Assembly (NCBI GenBank): GCA_036568605.1
Contig: DATCSE010000176.1
Coordinates: forward strand, 1 to 8,579
DNA length: 8,579 nucleotides
Direction of reading: 5' to 3'
Source of the DNA: DATCSE01 sp036568605
GTDB lineage: Bacteria; Pseudomonadota; Gammaproteobacteria; Burkholderiales; Burkholderiaceae_C
Part shown: positions 6,286-8,579 of the stretch, in pieces
How the letters are laid out: every line of letters starts with the position of its first letter
Position numbering within the stretch: the stretch's first letter is position 1
Notes under the pieces: generated by a model
Seen by the model: the letters and a program-made list of their open reading frames with translations, nothing else
The model's database searches: none
What the model was told of the DNA's origin: nothing
Program-made: the position numbers and the translations under genes

Positions 6286-8373
6286 ATGATCACCCGCTAC
6301 GTCCACGCGGCCTGCCCGCACGATTGCCCCGACACCTGCGCGATCCGCGTGACCGTCGAAGACGGCCGGGCCGTCAAGGTGCAGGGCGACCCCGATCACC
6401 CGCCGACGCATGGTGCGCTGTGCACCAAGGTATCGCGCTACCCGGAGCGCACCTACCACCCCGAGCGCGTGCTGCATCCGCTCAAGCGCGTCGGCCCCAA
6501 GGGCCGCGGACGGTTCGAGCGCGTGAGCTGGGACGAGGCGCTGCGCGACATCGCCGCGCGTCTCGCGGCGATCGCGCAGCGCGCGCCCGAAGCGGTGGTG
6601 CCGTACAGCTACGCCGGCACGATGGGGCTGGTGCAGGGCGAGGCGATGGCGGCGCGCTTCTTCCACCGGCTCGGCGCGTCGCTGCTCGACCGCACGATCT
6701 GCTCGATGGCCGGCGGCGAGGCGGTCGCCGCGACCTACGGCGCGAAGGTCGGCATGCACACCCCGTTCTTCGCCGAGGCGAAGCTGATCCTGATCTGGGG
6801 CAGCAACTCGATCGCCTCGAACCTGCACTTCTGGACCTACGCGCAGGCCGCGAAGCGCCAGGGCGCGAAGCTGGTCTGTATCGACCCGCGCCGCACCGAG
6901 ACCGCCGAGAAGTGCCACCAGCACCTCGCGATCCTGCCCGGCACCGACGGCGCGCTCGCGCTGGGCGTGATGCACGAGCTGATCCGCCACGACTGGCTGG
7001 ACCACGACTACCTCGAGCGCCACGTGGAGCAGGGCGAGCACGGCTGGCCCGCGCTGCGCGAGCGCGCGCTGCAATGGCCGCCGGAGCGCGTCGCGCAGGT
7101 CTGCGGGATCACGGCAGACGAGGTGCGAGGCCTGGCACGCGACTACGGCACGACCCGGCCGGCGGCGATCCGCCTGAACTACGGCATGCAGCGCGTGCGC
7201 GGCGGCGGCAACGCGGCGCGGCTGATCGCGATCCTGCCGTGCCTCACCGGCGCCTGGCGCGACCGGGCCGGCGGCATGCTGCTCTCCAGCTCGGGCTGGT
7301 TCCGCACGTTCCGCCACGACGCAGCGCTGCAGCGGCCCGATCTGCTGGGCGCGCGCCGCCCCCGCACGATCAACATGAGCACGATAGGCGACGACCTGTT
7401 GCGCGCCGCGTCCCCGGAGTTCGGACCGAAGATCGAGGCGCTGGTGGTCTACAACAGCAACCCGGTCGCCGTGGCGCCCGAATCGGGCAAGGTGGTGCAA
7501 GGCTTCGCGCGCGAGGACCTGTTCACGGTCGTGCTCGAGCACTTCATGACCGACACGGCCGACCATGCCGACTACGTGCTGCCGGCCACGACCCAGCTCG
7601 AGCACCTGGACGTGCACACCAGCTACGGCCACACCTATGCGATGCTGAACCAGCCGGCGATCGAACCGCAGGGCGAGGCCAAGCCGAACACGCAGATCTT
7701 CCGCGAGCTGGCGCGTGCGATGGGCTACACCGACCCGTGCTTCGCCGATGACGACGAGGCGCTGGCGCGCGCGGCGTTCAGCGCCGAGATCGATTTCGAG
7801 GTGCTGCGGGAGCGCGGCTGGGTCCAGCTGCCGCTGCCCGACGCGCCGTTCGCGAACGGCGGTTTCCCGACCGCAAGCGGGCGCTGCATGATCTCGTCGC
7901 CGGCGTTCGGCATCCCCGACTTCGTGCCGAACTACGAATCGGCGCAGAGCGCCCCCGAATTGGCGGCTCGTTATCCGCTCGCGATGATCTCGCCGCCGGC
8001 GCGCAACTTCCTGAACTCCAGCTTCGTCAACGTCAAAAGCTTGCGCGACATCGAACGCGAACCGGTGCTCGAGATCCACGCGAGCGATGCCGCGCCGCGC
8101 CGCATCGCCGACGGCCAGATCGTGCGCGTGTTCAACGAGCGCGGCAGCTACCGCTGCAAGGCCGTGGTCAGCGAACGGGCGCGGCCGGGCGTCGTCAACG
8201 GGCTGGGCATCTGGTGGCGCAAGCTCGGCCTCGACGGGCGCAACGTCAACGAACTGACCCACCAGCGGCTGACCGACATCGGCCGCGCGCCGGTTTTCTA
8301 CGATTGCCTGGTGCAGGTCGAGACGGCGCAGATGGAATCGAAAGAAGCGCAAACGGAAGCGCAGGGAGCGTGA
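6286..8373 (+). CDS. Molybdopterin oxidoreductase, DMSO-reductase superfamily, substrate unknown
   Basis: This 695-residue Mo/W-bis-PGD enzyme has three regions. The N-terminal 4Fe-4S domain has C10-x3-C14-x3-C18 (ACPHDCPDTC) and C46, followed by K48 (CTK), the lysine that usually links cluster and pterin. The central molybdopterin domain (about 60-480) has WGSNSIASN (172-180), IDPRR (199-203), PGTDGALALG (218-227), YNSNPVAVAP (389-398) and DTADHADYVLPATTQLEH (423-440). The C-terminal dinucleotide-binding domain (about 570-680) has NSSF (577-580) and GLGIWW (639-644). The metal ligand is probably within RTICSMAGG (136-144), with C139 the best candidate. It has no Tat or Sec signal, so it is cytoplasmic. 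The family is common in proteobacteria, but its reaction is undefined. No Fe-S or membrane partner lies next to it. ATG 6286 is chosen over 6262 because residues after it match the family N-terminus. Neither start has a Shine-Dalgarno sequence. Confidence 0.93.
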   Translation: MITRYVHAACPHDCPDTCAIRVTVEDGRAVKVQGDPDHPPTHGALCTKVSRYPERTYHPERVLHPLKRVGPKGRGRFERVSWDEALRDIAARLAAIAQRAPEAVVPYSYAGTMGLVQGEAMAARFFHRLGASLLDRTICSMAGGEAVAATYGAKVGMHTPFFAEAKLILIWGSNSIASNLHFWTYAQAAKRQGAKLVCIDPRRTETAEKCHQHLAILPGTDGALALGVMHELIRHDWLDHDYLERHVEQGEHGWPALRERALQWPPERVAQVCGITADEVRGLARDYGTTRPAAIRLNYGMQRVRGGGNAARLIAILPCLTGAWRDRAGGMLLSSSGWFRTFRHDAALQRPDLLGARRPRTINMSTIGDDLLRAASPEFGPKIEALVVYNSNPVAVAPESGKVVQGFAREDLFTVVLEHFMTDTADHADYVLPATTQLEHLDVHTSYGHTYAMLNQPAIEPQGEAKPNTQIFRELARAMGYTDPCFADDDEALARAAFSAEIDFEVLRERGWVQLPLPDAPFANGGFPTASGRCMISSPAFGIPDFVPNYESAQSAPELAARYPLAMISPPARNFLNSSFVNVKSLRDIEREPVLEIHASDAAPRRIADGQIVRVFNERGSYRCKAVVSERARPGVVNGLGIWWRKLGLDGRNVNELTHQRLTDIGRAPVFYDCLVQVETAQMESKEAQTEAQGA

Positions 8374-8579
8374 GCCGCGCGATGCGCTGGAGCCTGATCG
8401 CCGTCGCCGCGCTGGCCGTCGCGGCGGTGCTGGCGACCACCGGCTGCAGCAGCCTGGCGTACTACGCGCAGTCGGTCAACGGCCACCTCGCGCTCGTGCA
8501 GAGCGCGAAGCCGGTGCCGGAGTGGCTGGCCGATCCGCAGACGCCGGCGCCGCTGCGCGAGCGGCTCGAGCTGTCGCAA
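8370..8579 (+). CDS. Predicted aminopeptidase lipoprotein (PF10023 family), 3' truncated by window edge
   Basis: These are the first 70 codons of an exported lipoprotein. A short basic N-terminus and a hydrophobic Ala/Val/Leu stretch lead to ATTGCSS, where the Cys is residue 26 (22 from the internal ATG) and is the likely lipidation site. The mature N-terminus, with SLAYYAQSVNGHLALVQSAK and then PVPEWLADPQTPAPLRERL, matches what I know of the predicted aminopeptidase family PF10023/COG4324. The catalytic zinc motif lies beyond the window and cannot be checked. The GTG start overlaps the molybdoenzyme stop (GTGA), with a GGAAG 10 bases upstream. An in-frame ATG at 8382, 13 bases after AGGGAG, is a real alternative. 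The overlap suggests co-transcription with the molybdoenzyme, although no functional link is obvious. Confidence 0.8.
   Translation, partial: MSRAMRWSLIAVAALAVAAVLATTGCSSLAYYAQSVNGHLALVQSAKPVPEWLADPQTPAPLRERLELSQ

Noticed and set aside
4983..6293. Longer 436-residue version of the substrate-binding protein
   Set aside because: The extra 62 residues hide the signal peptide, lack a ribosome binding site and would overlap the start of the divergent gene. The start at 6107 explains everything better.
6280..8352. Long open frame on the minus strand (690 codons) opposite the molybdoenzyme
   Set aside because: It mirrors the molybdoenzyme almost exactly and shows no domain motif, only Arg/Val/Ala/His-rich shadow composition.

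Overview
This is a GC-rich window with dense coding on both strands, short gaps and third positions dominated by G and C. Gene families, codon use and layout suggest a betaproteobacterium of the order Burkholderiales (Rubrivivax/Leptothrix/Methylibium-like). That placement is inferred from style and not from a marker gene. There is no RNA gene, CRISPR array, insertion sequence or phage gene. The content looks like ordinary chromosomal metabolic and signalling genes.

Region 1 (1-2575, plus strand) is a signalling cassette of three genes. It holds the 3' part of a GAF-domain sensor histidine kinase, a stand-alone CheY-like receiver, and a receiver fused to a class III nucleotide cyclase. Both junctions are ATGA start/stop overlaps, so translation is probably coupled. 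The simplest model is that the kinase phosphorylates one or both receivers and one output is cyclic-nucleotide synthesis.

Region 2 (2603-6107, minus strand) reads, in transcription order, a periplasmic substrate-binding protein of the branched-chain amino acid type, an M20D amidohydrolase (hippurate hydrolase-like) and a DUF2817/M14-type zinc hydrolase. The two hydrolases are only 4 bases apart. The binding protein is 93 bases upstream of the first hydrolase. Together they resemble a capture-and-hydrolyse unit for amide-linked or acylated amino acids, but no permease or ATPase gene is present here. The unit converges tail-to-tail on region 1 across a 27-base gap. An 11-bp inverted repeat spans that junction.

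Region 3 (6108-6285) is a divergent intergenic region of 178 bases with a duplicated 9-mer that may be an operator.

Region 4 (6286-8579, plus strand) contains a cytoplasmic molybdopterin oxidoreductase of the DMSO-reductase superfamily with one N-terminal 4Fe-4S site and no partner subunit nearby. It overlaps by 4 bases the start of a lipoprotein of the predicted aminopeptidase family PF10023, which runs off the window.

I see no clearly new system. The points most worth a second look are the cyclase with non-standard purine-site residues, the two-receiver relay layout, the orphan molybdoenzyme, and the binding-protein/two-hydrolase cluster.
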